A stretch of 64,000 nucleotides of DNA. Origin: Bacillus_BE sp042263505. Lineage in GTDB: Bacteria; Bacillota; Bacilli; Bacillales; Cytobacillaceae. Positions within the stretch are counted from its first letter, which is position 1. Each line of letters begins with the position of its first letter. The DNA lies in assembly GCF_042263505.1 (NCBI RefSeq), contig NZ_JBHKFI010000001.1, forward strand, positions 372,001 through 436,000. Direction: 5' to 3'. Positions 18,326 to 26,879 of this stretch are shown here, piece by piece. A program made the translations under genes and the position numbers. The notes beneath the pieces are model-generated. The model worked only from the letters and a program-made list of their open reading frames with translations, was not told the origin of the DNA and did no database searches.

Positions 18326-18461
18326 AAAAATATGTTAATTTCTAAAAGAATCTTCATTTTTTCCAATGCATTAACATTGATTATGGAGATCATAAACATG
18401 AATTTCGATTTTAGTTTTCTTTAAAAAAATGACGGAAAATCCTTTTTTTTGATAAAAAAGA

Positions 18462-18489
18462 TTGCTAAATTCAGAAAATTTAGTATAAT
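18462..18489 (+). promoter_or_regulatory. Sigma-A promoter of the leader/CoA-transferase unit
   Basis: TTGCTA at 18462-18467, 16-bp spacer, perfect TATAAT at 18484-18489. Transcription would begin near 18496. Confidence 0.7.
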
Positions 18490-18496
18490 AAAAATT

Positions 18497-18678
18497 AGGT
18501 TCTTACCCTATCTGCCAAACAGCAGAAGGAAAGAAAGACCGTGAGGAAAAGTTTTAATTTTGTACTATAAAAATGACTGTTAAGATTCATCTCTCATTCT
18601 TTGCCGGGTGATGCATATGAATCATAAAAGCCAGTTCTTAACACATTTAAAATTGTGTGAGGACTGGCTTTTTTTGCT
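18497..18678 (+). ncRNA. Candidate cis-regulatory leader RNA ending in a terminator
   Basis: Predicted stems: TCTGC/GCAGA near 18510-18526, GATTCAT/ATGAATC near 18585-18623, then a 15-bp terminator hairpin (18626-18672, GCCAGTTCTT side with GAGGACTGGC side) and a T-run. The terminator lies about 26 bp before the ATG of the CoA-transferase gene, the arrangement of a transcription-attenuation leader. It does not match TPP, SAM, purine, lysine, glycine, c-di-GMP or T-box cores that I can recall. It could instead be a short stand-alone RNA. Confidence 0.45.
18626..18678 (+). terminator. Strong intrinsic terminator (attenuator) before the CoA-transferase gene
   Basis: AAAAGCCAGT at 18626-18635 pairs with ACTGGCTTTT at 18663-18672, extended inward by G-U and A-U pairs to ACACA/TGTGT, followed by a seven-T run. 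Confidence 0.8.
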
Positions 18679-18703
18679 TTTATTTAGTGAATGGGGGGAT
18701 ATG

Positions 18704-19891
18704 ATGGCTGGTGCTTTAGAAGGAATTAAAGTCTTAGATTTAACTCGCGTCCTTGCTGGGCCACATTGCACCATGATATTAGGAGATCTCGGAGCGGATG
18801 TGATTAAAGTAGAGGCACCTGGCGGAAGTGACGAGACACGAGAGTGGGGACCACCGTTTCAAAATGGAGTAAGCGCCTATTATTTATGTGCAAATCGCAA
18901 TAAAAGAAGTATAACAGTGAATTTGAAGACAGAAAAGGGAAGGGAAATTATCCGTTCACTTGTAAAGGAAGCGGATGTCCTGATTCATAATTTTAAAACA
19001 GGCACGATGGAAAAGTGGATACTCGATTATGAAGATTTACAGAAGGTAAATTCTCGTTTAGTATTTTGCTCCATAACAGGTTTTGGAGAAACAGGGCCAA
19101 TGCGTCAATTACCGGGATATGATTTTATCATTCAAGGAATGAGCGGGTTAATGAGTATTACGGGATCAGAGGAAAGCGGTTCGTTAAAAATTGGGGTTGC
19201 CATGATTGATATTCTTACAGGGTTACATGCGGCTCTTTCCATACAAGCAGCTTTATTGGAACGGGAAAAATCCGGTCAAGGACAAAAAATTGACTTATCC
19301 CTTCTAGACGTTGGGGTTGCTTCATTAGCTAACGTTGCAAGCAATTATTTAATATCGGGAAAGGTCCCCAAAAAGCTTGGAAATGATCATCCCAATATTG
19401 TGCCATATTCTACATTTAGGACAGTGGACGGATGGATGATTATTGCGGTTGGTAACGATAGGCAATTTACTAATTTATGTGAATTGTTACATTGTCATGA
19501 TTTGGCCTTTCATGAGAAATTTCATACGAATGCTTGTAGGCTGGAAAATCGGCAAGAGCTGACCGAAATATTAAATTCAAGATTGGAGACACAGTCTATG
19601 GATTATTGGATTGATTTGTTTTCAAAACATAATATCCCATGTGGTCCCATCAATACGATGGATAGAGTCTTTAGTCACCCACAAGTGTCAGCAAGAGAAA
19701 TGGTAGTGGAAATGAATCACCCACTTGCAGGAAATATCAAATTGGCAGGTTCCCCGTTTAAGCTATCACGAACAAAGGTAGAAATGAAAAGACACCCACC
19801 TTTAGCTGGGGAGCATACGGACGAGGTTTTACAGGAAATTGGCTTTTCAGTAGAGGAATTGGATCAATTAAAAAATAATCATATCATTTAG
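18704..19891 (+). CDS. CaiB/BaiF (family III) CoA-transferase
   Basis: 395 residues. Family III CoA-transferase features: LDLTRVLAGPHCTM, LGDLGADVIKVEAPGGSDE, NRNKRSITVNLKTEKGREI, and the catalytic Asp at about residue 169 in AMIDILTGLHAA. It moves CoA between two carboxylic acids. The ATG at 18704 is placed after GGGGGG; a further ATG lies just before it and a much longer frame would run back through the terminator hairpin. It is followed after 13 bp by a glutaryl-CoA-dehydrogenase-like gene, so a dicarboxylate such as glutarate is a reasonable acceptor, though unproven. Confidence 0.9.
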   Translation: MAGALEGIKVLDLTRVLAGPHCTMILGDLGADVIKVEAPGGSDETREWGPPFQNGVSAYYLCANRNKRSITVNLKTEKGREIIRSLVKEADVLIHNFKTGTMEKWILDYEDLQKVNSRLVFCSITGFGETGPMRQLPGYDFIIQGMSGLMSITGSEESGSLKIGVAMIDILTGLHAALSIQAALLEREKSGQGQKIDLSLLDVGVASLANVASNYLISGKVPKKLGNDHPNIVPYSTFRTVDGWMIIAVGNDRQFTNLCELLHCHDLAFHEKFHTNACRLENRQELTEILNSRLETQSMDYWIDLFSKHNIPCGPINTMDRVFSHPQVSAREMVVEMNHPLAGNIKLAGSPFKLSRTKVEMKRHPPLAGEHTDEVLQEIGFSVEELDQLKNNHII

Positions 19892-19904
19892 GGAGGAAGA
19901 AAAT

Positions 19905-21119
19905 ATGAATTTCGAATTCACAGAAGAGCAGGTTATGCTACGAAAGATGGTTAGAAGCTTTGTTGATAAGGAAATTATGCCAAATATTAGAGAATGGGAT
20001 GAAAAAGGGCAATTTCATTCAGACATTTTAAAACGGTTGGCTGAATTAAATTTAATGGGGGTTTGTATTCCAGAAAAATACGGTGGTTCAGGAATGGATT
20101 ATAATTCATTAGCAATTGTCTGTGAGGAATTAGAAAGAGGGGACACAGCATTTCGTACTGCCGTTTCTGTTCATACGGGATTAAACAGCCTAACCCTTTT
20201 ACAATTTGGGACAGAGGAACAAAAGCAGAAATACTTAGTTCCTCAAGCAAAAGGGGAAAAAATCGGGGCATTTGGGTTAACAGAACCGGGCGCTGGCTCT
20301 GATGTAGCTTCCATTGGAACAACTGCTGTATTGGATGGCGATGAATATATCCTTAATGGTTCAAAAACATGGATTTCTTTATGTGACTATGCAGATCACT
20401 TCCTTGTCTTTGCTTATACGGATAAAGACAAAAAACATCATGGAATTTCAGCTTTTATTGTAGAAAGGACTATGCCAGGTTTTTCCTCTCGTGCGATAAA
20501 AGGTAAGTTGGGAATTCGTGCAGGAAATACAGGTGAATTATTTTTCGATCAAGTCAGGGTTCCAAAAGAGAACTTACTTGGGAATGAGGGGGATGGATTT
20601 AAAATTGCTATGGCAGCCCTTGATAATGGCCGATTCACGGTTGCAGCAGGAGCTGTAGGATTGATTATGGCGAGTTTGGAAGCTAGCGTTAAATATTGCC
20701 ATGAGCGAAAAACCTTTGGAAAAGAAATTGGCAAGCATCAGCTTGTTCAACAAATGATCGCCCAGATGGAAGCTGGTTTGCAATCTAGTCGATTACTAGT
20801 TTATCGTGCAGGTGAATTAAAGAATCAAGGAAAACGGAATACTCGTGAGACTTCATTAGCCAAATGGGTTGCCTGTGATTTTGCGAATAAGGCTGCTGAT
20901 GATGCGGTTCAGGTTCATGGCGCCTATGGATATTCAAGTGAGTATCCGGTTGAACGCTATTTGCGTAATTCAAAGGCACCAGTCATTTATGAAGGTACTC
21001 GTGAAATCCATACGATTATGCAAGCCGAATATGTACTTGGCTATCGTGAAGATAAACCTCTGAATAAACCTTTGCCATCTTGGCTTTCTGCATGTGATAA
21101 AGAAACGGTGAATCATTAA
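19905..21119 (+). CDS. Acyl-CoA dehydrogenase, glutaryl-CoA dehydrogenase-like
   Basis: 404 residues. FAD and substrate segments GAFGLTEPGAGSDVAS and ISLCDYADHF, with the catalytic base E363 in VIYEGTREIHTIMQAEYVLG; the EIHT ending is typical of the glutaryl-CoA-like branch. GERKTFGKEIGKHQL-type C-domain motif seen as HERKTFGKEIGKHQ. Paired with the CoA-transferase encoded upstream; substrate probably a CoA ester made by that enzyme. The unit ends in the terminator at 21123-21163. Confidence 0.9.
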   Translation: MNFEFTEEQVMLRKMVRSFVDKEIMPNIREWDEKGQFHSDILKRLAELNLMGVCIPEKYGGSGMDYNSLAIVCEELERGDTAFRTAVSVHTGLNSLTLLQFGTEEQKQKYLVPQAKGEKIGAFGLTEPGAGSDVASIGTTAVLDGDEYILNGSKTWISLCDYADHFLVFAYTDKDKKHHGISAFIVERTMPGFSSRAIKGKLGIRAGNTGELFFDQVRVPKENLLGNEGDGFKIAMAALDNGRFTVAAGAVGLIMASLEASVKYCHERKTFGKEIGKHQLVQQMIAQMEAGLQSSRLLVYRAGELKNQGKRNTRETSLAKWVACDFANKAADDAVQVHGAYGYSSEYPVERYLRNSKAPVIYEGTREIHTIMQAEYVLGYREDKPLNKPLPSWLSACDKETVNH

Positions 21120-21122
21120 TAG

Positions 21123-21163
21123 AAAAGGAAGTGAGTCTATTTCGAAGGCTTACTTCCTTTTTT
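21123..21163 (+). terminator. Terminator after the CoA-transferase/dehydrogenase unit
   Basis: AAAAGGAAGTGAG (21123-21135) pairs with CTTACTTCCTTTT (21149-21161), one G-U pair, followed by T. Confidence 0.85.
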
Positions 21164-21312
21164 ATCATGACGAAGAGGTTGACTCGATTATGTGTGAGCT
21201 ACAAGGAATGCTACAAGCCGGTCAAGAGTGTAGTAGAAAATCTTGCTTCATGGTTAAAACTCCAATTAATTATTTACAATTATATATAATGAAGTTCTTT
21301 CTTTTCGTAAAG

Positions 21313-21345
21313 AAAATGCATCCTAATTATATAGAATGCATTTTT
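21313..21345. terminator. Hairpin after yjfB, probably bidirectional
   Basis: AAAATGCAT at 21313-21321 pairs with ATGCATTTT at 21336-21344; T-runs follow on both strands. It lies 6 bp past the stop of the minus-strand yjfB gene. Confidence 0.7.
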
Positions 21346-21350
21346 GCTTC

Positions 21351-21524
21351 CTAAGCCTTTAAATCGATGGAATGTCCTAACGTTGGGTGTGGGGCCTCAA
21401 TCATTTTGATCATTTGGTCACTATTTTGTTGAGCGGTGTTCATGATATTTTTCATTAATGCAAGGCTAACATCCTGACCAAGTGAGGCTTGACTCATTCC
21501 GATTGACAGAGCTGCAATGTCCAA
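21351..21524 (-). CDS. yjfB: YjfB family small protein (putative motility protein)
   Basis: 57 residues, TTG start preceded by GGGGGTG on the minus strand. The sequence begins MDIAALSIGMSQASLGQDVS and ends PTLGHSIDLKA, matching the conserved beginning and end of YjfB proteins of Bacillus. YjfB is annotated as a putative motility protein because homologues lie near or are coregulated with flagellar genes; the function is not shown. It is a single gene closed by the hairpin at 21313-21345. Confidence 0.85.
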   Translation of the reverse strand: MDIAALSIGMSQASLGQDVSLALMKNIMNTAQQNSDQMIKMIEAPHPTLGHSIDLKA

Positions 21525-21726
21525 TTTTTCACCCCCTTTTTCTTGTTATCGGAAAGTTATTGAGAAAATGAATAAGTTGATTTTCTTTTTAAAGGGAATA
21601 TGGTACATTTAACAAAAAATACATATTTATTGGAATAAAGAGGAGGAAAAATAGAGTTCCTATTTTTTTGACTCCTAGTTTCATATAAAATACAAAACAA
21701 TTAAAGGCTAAAAGGAGCGATGATGG

Positions 21727-22263
21727 ATGCGAAGTCGACCAGAGGTTCATGAATATGCCCCTTATTACTCTCCCTATTTAAAGTTAGTTCCTAATGGAGA
21801 TATTATTGATATTTTAAGTAAGCAATTAGAGGGAATTCATGAGCTACTATCAGGTATAAGTGAAGAACAGGCATTATTTAAATATGGCCCTGATAAATGG
21901 ACTATAAAAGAGGTTTTAGGTCATTTGATGGACACAGAGCGCATTATGGCTTATCGACTTCTTTGCATTGCTAGAGGAGATCAAACCTCATTATCTGGAT
22001 ACAACGAGGAGAATTATGTACAAAATGCACATTTTAATCAGCATTCCCTTCGTGATTTACTTGGGGATTTATCAGTTGTAAGAAAGTCCACAATCCGTTT
22101 GCTTGACGTTCTTGAGACTGATGATTGGCTAAAAGCAGGAACTGCCAATCATTATCCAGTGACTGTCCGCGCTATTGCCTATATTATTGCTGGACATGAA
22201 AAGCATCATCTGAACATTTTAAAAGAACGTTATCTAGATTCAGAACAATTTCCATCAAAATAA
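21727..22263 (+). CDS. DinB family protein (putative metal-dependent hydrolase)
   Basis: 178 residues, four-helix DinB/YfiT fold. Metal-ligand histidines are seen in KEVLGHLMDTERI (about residue 66) and near the end in GHEKHHLNIL (His pair), the usual three-His arrangement. Many members use bacillithiol or mycothiol as cofactor (family knowledge), which suits a Bacillus. There is no operon partner; it has a good AAAGGAG site upstream. Confidence 0.87.
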   Translation: MRSRPEVHEYAPYYSPYLKLVPNGDIIDILSKQLEGIHELLSGISEEQALFKYGPDKWTIKEVLGHLMDTERIMAYRLLCIARGDQTSLSGYNEENYVQNAHFNQHSLRDLLGDLSVVRKSTIRLLDVLETDDWLKAGTANHYPVTVRAIAYIIAGHEKHHLNILKERYLDSEQFPSK

Positions 22264-22349
22264 ACATGCCATTTTGAAAAGATTCTTATCAAAAAATAAT
22301 ATTATGACTCTTCAATTAATAATCATAAATTAAAGAAGGATTTCATCAA

Positions 22350-22418
22350 ATGACTACAATACTATTAGTGATTATTTATTTGGCATTTATCAGCTTAGGG
22401 TTACCTGATTTGCTTTAA
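22350..22418 (+). pseudogene. 22-codon stump of an MFS transporter N-terminus
   Basis: ATG followed by TTILLVIIYLAFISLGLPD then LL and a stop. YLAFISLGLPD is the characteristic first membrane helix of a Bacillus MFS transporter subfamily, whose members continue LPDSLLGSAWP. Here the frame ends at once, and the next gene's ribosome site follows immediately. AAAGAAGGA precedes the ATG, so the stump may still be translated. Most likely a deletion remnant; a short membrane or leader peptide is the alternative. Confidence 0.6.
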
Positions 22419-22433
22419 GGAGGGGAGTTGTTC

Positions 22434-23246
22434 ATGAATCTCTGTTTGGATCACATTGTCCATTATGTGAAAGAACCTGAGCTTGCACAAAAGTCTTTTT
22501 CTGAAAGAGGATTCACAACAGTTAAAGGCGGGAGACATCTAAATTGGGGAACCTATAATAGCCTTTGCTATTTTTCGAATGGCTGTTATATTGAGTGGAT
22601 TGGTTTAGATCATCAAGAAGTTGCCAAAAAATCAGATAATCTCTTCATACAGCAAGTATATGAGGATTCACGAATCGGGGAGGGATTCTCACAACTAGCC
22701 TTTCGAACAGAAGATATTCAAGGACTTGCAGCTAGACTGAAAGAAAAGGGTTTCGAGGTGATTGGGCCGGTTCCTGGGTGTAGGCGAAGAGAGGATGGTT
22801 CTCTCTTGGAATGGTCTATGCTATTTATTGCGCAAAACCGAGATGAGTGCAGATTGCCGTTTTTTATTCAATGGGGAGAACCGGAACAAGAAAGGCAAAA
22901 GCAATTTCAGCTATTAACGAAGCATAAAGCTGGGAATGCCATTATTGATGCTATTTATTTTTCTGTAAATGATAGCAACAAATGTGCAAATCAATGGCTA
23001 TCCTTATTTGATCGAACAGAAATAGACTCCTTTGTATTAGAAAAATGGAATGTCACTGGGAAAAGAATTCATGTAGGGGGAATAGAAGTCGGCTTTTGTG
23101 AACCTAAAGATGATGGTTTTGTATGGAAAGAGCATATCCGCAGGGGGGAAAGGCCGTTTGTCATGCAAATTTCGAATCAAAGTATGAAAGGAGTGCATCA
23201 TCTATTTGGTGCTGCGTATCAATTTCAAAAAAATGAAAAGGGATAA
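22434..23246 (+). CDS. VOC/glyoxalase-like domain protein
   Basis: 270 residues. The N-terminal half begins LCLDHIVHYVKEPELAQKSF and has GGRHLNWGTYNSLCYFSNGCYIEWIG-like features (split here: GGRHLNWGTYNSL, GCYIEWIG), typical of Glyoxalase_3-type VOC proteins. The second half (from about residue 165) repeats the fold with less conservation. The substrate is unknown. ATG 22434 is preferred over TTG 22428 because AGGAGGGG lies about 10 bases before it. A terminator follows at 23255-23289. Confidence 0.8.
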   Translation: MNLCLDHIVHYVKEPELAQKSFSERGFTTVKGGRHLNWGTYNSLCYFSNGCYIEWIGLDHQEVAKKSDNLFIQQVYEDSRIGEGFSQLAFRTEDIQGLAARLKEKGFEVIGPVPGCRRREDGSLLEWSMLFIAQNRDECRLPFFIQWGEPEQERQKQFQLLTKHKAGNAIIDAIYFSVNDSNKCANQWLSLFDRTEIDSFVLEKWNVTGKRIHVGGIEVGFCEPKDDGFVWKEHIRRGERPFVMQISNQSMKGVHHLFGAAYQFQKNEKG

Positions 23247-23254
23247 AAGATATT

Positions 23255-23289
23255 AAGCTAGTTAAGAAATCACTTAACTAGCTTTTTTT
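23255..23289 (+). terminator. Terminator after the VOC gene
   Basis: AAGCTAGTTAAG (23255-23266) pairs perfectly with CTTAACTAGCTT (23273-23284), followed by T. Confidence 0.85.
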
Positions 23290-23341
23290 ATTAACAATCG
23301 ATAAGTAATGATACCTGATTCTTATATAATTAGTAGATTTA

Positions 23342-23385
23342 TTGATTCTATCTTTTCAACAGTATATAATATGAATACGCTTACA
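23342..23385 (+). promoter_or_regulatory. Sigma-A promoter with a cre (CcpA) site over the start point
   Basis: TTGATT 23342-23347, 17-bp spacer, TATAAT 23365-23370, then TGAATACGCTTACA at 23372-23385, which matches the cre consensus TGWAARCGYTWNCW at all but one position. A CcpA site here would block initiation when glucose is present. Motif recognition only. Confidence 0.55.
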
Positions 23386-23436
23386 AATGTAAAAATATTT
23401 ATTTTTTGTAAGAGATAGGGAGGGGATGAATGCAAT

Positions 23437-24180
23437 ATGACAAATTTATACGAAAAAGTTGTGATTGTCACTGGTGGGGTATCTGGTATTGGTTTTGCTA
23501 CAGTTAAAGCGTTTTTAGAAAAAGGAGCAAAGGTAGTTATAGCAGATTATAATGTAGAAGGCGGGATTTCAGCTGAAAAGAAGTTAAAAGAATCAGGGGC
23601 AGATGTTATCTTTGTTGAAGTTAATGTGGCTGAAGAAAAATCAGTTGCAAATCTTGTGTCGAAAACTGTAGAACAATACGGCAGAGTGGATATTATGGTG
23701 AACAATGCTGGTGTTGGAGCTATTAGCAAGACCCACGATTTATCCTTAGAAGACTACAATCGGGTGATTTCCATTAATCAAAATGGAGTTTTCTTTGGAT
23801 CAAAATATGCTATTCGTGAAATGCTTAAAACAGGTGGAGGCTCTATTGTTAATACAGCTTCAATATTGGGACATGTTGGAGAGGCAGGAGCTTTTGCCTA
23901 TAATGCAAGTAAAGGGGCTGTGAATATTTTGACTAAATCTTTAGCCCTTGAATATGCAACAAAAAATATACGTGTGAATGCCGTTTGCCCAGGTTATGTT
24001 GAATCAGGAATGGTAAACAAGGAAGTGCTAGGTGATTTCTATGATGGGTTAGTTGCAAGGCATCCAGTGGGGAGACTTGGCAGACCGGATGAAATTGCCC
24101 ATGCCATTATTTTCTTATGTGAAAATGATTTTGTTACTGGTAGTTCGTTATTAATTGATGGTGGGTATACTGCTCAATAG
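23437..24180 (+). CDS. Short-chain dehydrogenase/reductase
   Basis: 247 residues, classical SDR. Cofactor motif TGGVSGIGFATV, NNAGVGA, active-site S-Y-K with YNASKGAVNILTK, and C-terminal FVTGSSLLIDGGY. The Asp after the second strand (IADYN) favours NAD(H). Substrate unknown. A single gene controlled by a promoter carrying a cre-like site, which suggests catabolic use. Confidence 0.88.
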   Translation: MTNLYEKVVIVTGGVSGIGFATVKAFLEKGAKVVIADYNVEGGISAEKKLKESGADVIFVEVNVAEEKSVANLVSKTVEQYGRVDIMVNNAGVGAISKTHDLSLEDYNRVISINQNGVFFGSKYAIREMLKTGGGSIVNTASILGHVGEAGAFAYNASKGAVNILTKSLALEYATKNIRVNAVCPGYVESGMVNKEVLGDFYDGLVARHPVGRLGRPDEIAHAIIFLCENDFVTGSSLLIDGGYTAQ

Positions 24181-24409
24181 ATTAAGGCTTCTTTAAGAAA
24201 AAGAAGCCAGTAATCAGATGGGTTTAAAAGATTGGTCATAAAGGGCAATATTTTCTGATTGATGCATATCATTATATGGGTGTCTCTTACTTGAAGAGAT
24301 GAATAAATGAACATGGGATTTATTAGGGGCAATGATTTTTTGCTCTTTTTTTGTTTAGAAGCATACCTATACCTCCTAAATGAATGGTTTGATGGACGGA
24401 ATGGACAGG

Positions 24410-25078
24410 CTAGACTAGATGAACCGATTTAATATGGGCAAGATTCCAATATACAACTTCCCCATTCTCTAGGGTTAATTCAACGAGATGATCCTTTATA
24501 TCATTGAGCATTCCACTTTTTTGTGGATTATTTCCCCCATCAATCAAAATAACATGGCCAATTTTTCGTTTCAATTGTTCCTCTATAGAATCTGCTTGTA
24601 TGGCAGTAAGATCCAAGCCTTTGATTTTTTCATTACTTAACGTGAATGGTGACTGATTTTTGGAATGGGGTATGAGCCACTTTAAATGTTCAATGGAAAT
24701 AAACATGAATTTATAAATTGGTGAATAAAAAGTGAAATAATCTTGAGAAATATTCAAAATATAACCGAAGTAAGAAGTTTTGCCTGTAACAAAAATTTCA
24801 GTAAAAGTTCCTTTCGCGTTCGTTAATACGTGATCAAGAGAAAGGAGTTCAGTATGGCTGAGAAAAGTGGACTCACTTGGTTGATTTACCTGTTCTTCAT
24901 CATTCGTATTTAACTGTATGAGGTGGATACTGTTAAATGGGAGATAAAGATAATCATCCCCGTTAAAAATAACCATAACATCACTACCTATATCAGTGAG
25001 AATGCCATTAAATGAATCCTTGCCTGATATTTGAACGAAAATTTGCTTTCCAATATAATTTTTTACCTTACTCATCAT
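24410..25078 (-). CDS. DUF2642-like protein with three small beta-barrel repeats
   Basis: 222 residues that read as three related units: GKQIFVQISGKDSFNGILTD to about residue 55, TEIFVTGKTSYFGYILNIS near 92-130, and GHVILIDGGNNPQKSGMLND near 175-222. Each has the strand pattern of an LSm-like small barrel and ends in a short hydrophobic strand (HLIQL, HLKWLI, HIKSVHLV). Spore-coat-type DUF2642 proteins look like this, but the match is by eye. Start after AAGGAGG. It lies 17 bp downstream of the permease gene and may be cotranscribed with it. Confidence 0.5.
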   Translation of the reverse strand: MMSKVKNYIGKQIFVQISGKDSFNGILTDIGSDVMVIFNGDDYLYLPFNSIHLIQLNTNDEEQVNQPSESTFLSHTELLSLDHVLTNAKGTFTEIFVTGKTSYFGYILNISQDYFTFYSPIYKFMFISIEHLKWLIPHSKNQSPFTLSNEKIKGLDLTAIQADSIEEQLKRKIGHVILIDGGNNPQKSGMLNDIKDHLVELTLENGEVVYWNLAHIKSVHLV

Positions 25079-25095
25079 AGTGCCTCCTTATAAAC

Positions 25096-26454
25096 TTACA
25101 TAAATACATTTTGTATCCAAAAGTATAATAGAAAGATTGTGACAACTGTTGAGATTGGGATAACGATCAATGAAACGCTTAGATAATCCTTCCATCTAAT
25201 TTTCATTTTGTGCTGTTTAAGGATATACATCCAAATAAGAGAGGCAAGTGTTCCAATCGGCAACAATAACGAACCAATATCACTTCCAATAATATTTGCG
25301 AGATAAATAGTTTTTAAGGTTATTGGATCGAAGCCCATTTCGGTTAAGGTGAATGTCCCAATCATTAGAGCAGGATGGTTGTTAAATATATTGGAGAGAA
25401 TCGATACGAGTCCTCCCATGACAAAACTCGCGGAAAATAATCCTTGGCCAACCAGTGGTTCACAAATATTGACTAAGATACTAGTAAGTCCAATATTGTG
25501 AAGCCCGTAGATTATGACATACATGGAAAAGGCAAAGATGAGAATGTGCCAGGGTGTTTTTTTCAAAATGTCTACAGGGTTTGTTCGGAGATGGTACCAA
25601 CGAAAGAATAGAAGTACTAGCGACCCGATTACTGCAACAATTGAAATTGGAATGGAAAGGAAAGAAGCGACAAATAATAGGCATCTCATTATAAAAATAA
25701 ACAGTAAAATCTTAAGCATAAATTTTGTGCGCTTTTTCTTAGTCTCGCTTTCATTATGGCCTGTTTTTAATGGATGAAAATTTTTTACAAAAAAACTTTC
25801 CTCTATATCATAAATGGGAGGGGAGAGCTCCTTAGGCAACTTTCTTTTTAAGACGATAAACATGAGCCCTGACATAAATAGCAATCCTAATGTGGCGGGT
25901 ACAAACATCATAGCTGTTTGCATATAAAGGGTCATATGGATTATTTTTAAAGCAATAAGATTGACGATATTACTTACGCCAATCGGAGTACTCGAGGCTG
26001 TGGCAATGAGCGCTCCGCTTAACAAATAGGGAATTTGCTGATGTGGTTTTAAACGGAGATTTTTCAAAAGTAATATAAGAATCGGTGTTGTAATTAGGAT
26101 GCTTCCATCATTGTTAAATAAAAGCGTCATTAAAAAACAGAGCAATTGGATATACCAATATAGCCGGTATCCGGATCCTTTAGCAAAGTTGGCGAGCTTG
26201 GCAGCAGACCAATGAAAGAATCCAAAGCTTTCCAAAATAACTGCCATCACAATGGTGGATATAATCGTAATTGATGCTCCGCCTATTTTATCGACAATAT
26301 CCACGATGTTTTCTTGCGAGACAACGCCTATTAGTAAAATAACGATTGCTCCAATTGCAGCTGGATAAGCTTCATTCACCCCCCTTGGCCTCCAAAATAT
26401 GACAAGCATGGTTACTGCAAAAACGAAGAGGGTGATTCCTACTTGAAATGTCAT
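25096..26454 (-). CDS. ArsB/NhaD-type ion transporter
   Basis: 452 residues with about 11 membrane helices. It belongs to the arsenite/citrate-type ion transporter superfamily: VNEAYPAAIGAIVILLIG, MTLLFNNDGSILITTPILI, ASSTPIGVSNIVNLIAL and the C-terminal NIIGSDIGSLLLPIGTLASL. B. subtilis YdfA/ArsB-like proteins have this layout. No arsR or arsC lies near, so arsenite export is not established; an organic anion or Na/H exchange is possible. Start after AAGGAGAAGG on the minus strand. Confidence 0.85.
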   Translation of the reverse strand: MTFQVGITLFVFAVTMLVIFWRPRGVNEAYPAAIGAIVILLIGVVSQENIVDIVDKIGGASITIISTIVMAVILESFGFFHWSAAKLANFAKGSGYRLYWYIQLLCFLMTLLFNNDGSILITTPILILLLKNLRLKPHQQIPYLLSGALIATASSTPIGVSNIVNLIALKIIHMTLYMQTAMMFVPATLGLLFMSGLMFIVLKRKLPKELSPPIYDIEESFFVKNFHPLKTGHNESETKKKRTKFMLKILLFIFIMRCLLFVASFLSIPISIVAVIGSLVLLFFRWYHLRTNPVDILKKTPWHILIFAFSMYVIIYGLHNIGLTSILVNICEPLVGQGLFSASFVMGGLVSILSNIFNNHPALMIGTFTLTEMGFDPITLKTIYLANIIGSDIGSLLLPIGTLASLIWMYILKQHKMKIRWKDYLSVSLIVIPISTVVTIFLLYFWIQNVFM

Positions 26455-26879
26455 TCAACCTTCTCCTTTCTTTAAAAACGGGACAAGGTCTATTGACCAT
26501 ACATGTCCGTTTGCTTATATTTATATTCGGCTATAAAAAGAAGGAGCTAGATGATTGTCTAAATTTGTCTAATATGTATGTTTGTCTGATAGAGATATTT
26601 GTACTCCTGAGATAAAATGTAATGAGAAACGAGAAAACAAATGATTCATATGAAAGTGGAATTTCTTTTCGTTAGAAGTTATGATGGTATTTAAGAGGTT
26701 TAGATATTTTGAATAAGGGAGATAGGAAGGAATAGCTTCTTAACTTTGAAAATATATGGGAATACGAAAAGTGTGAAGCAAGATCCTATATTTCCTTGTA
26801 TAATATTATTATTCAGAGATCAATTTCATAGAAAATGATAATCCCTAATTTGGGAGTTTAGTAGAAGGGAATGTATCAA
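26455..26879. other. 425-bp divergent intergenic region
   Basis: Between the minus-strand permease and the plus-strand PBP gene. It contains a nested palindrome at 26481-26508 (GGACA...TGTCC enclosing GGTC/GACC), close to the permease start, and a TATAAT at 26799-26804 with no good -35, which may be the PBP promoter. Nothing coding is seen. Confidence 0.5.

Larger units (their letters stand above)
18326..18703 (+). other. 378-bp gap: promoter and structured leader before the CoA-transferase
   Basis: A sigma-A promoter (TTGCTA 18462-18467, 16-bp spacer, TATAAT 18484-18489) is followed by about 180 bases of leader containing at least three predicted stems and ending in a strong intrinsic terminator just before the coding start. 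No conserved riboswitch core that I know is seen. Confidence 0.6.

Noticed and set aside
18608..18703. N-terminal extension of the CoA-transferase
   Set aside because: It would be encoded by the terminator hairpin and its T-run; the family starts at MAGALEGIKVLD.
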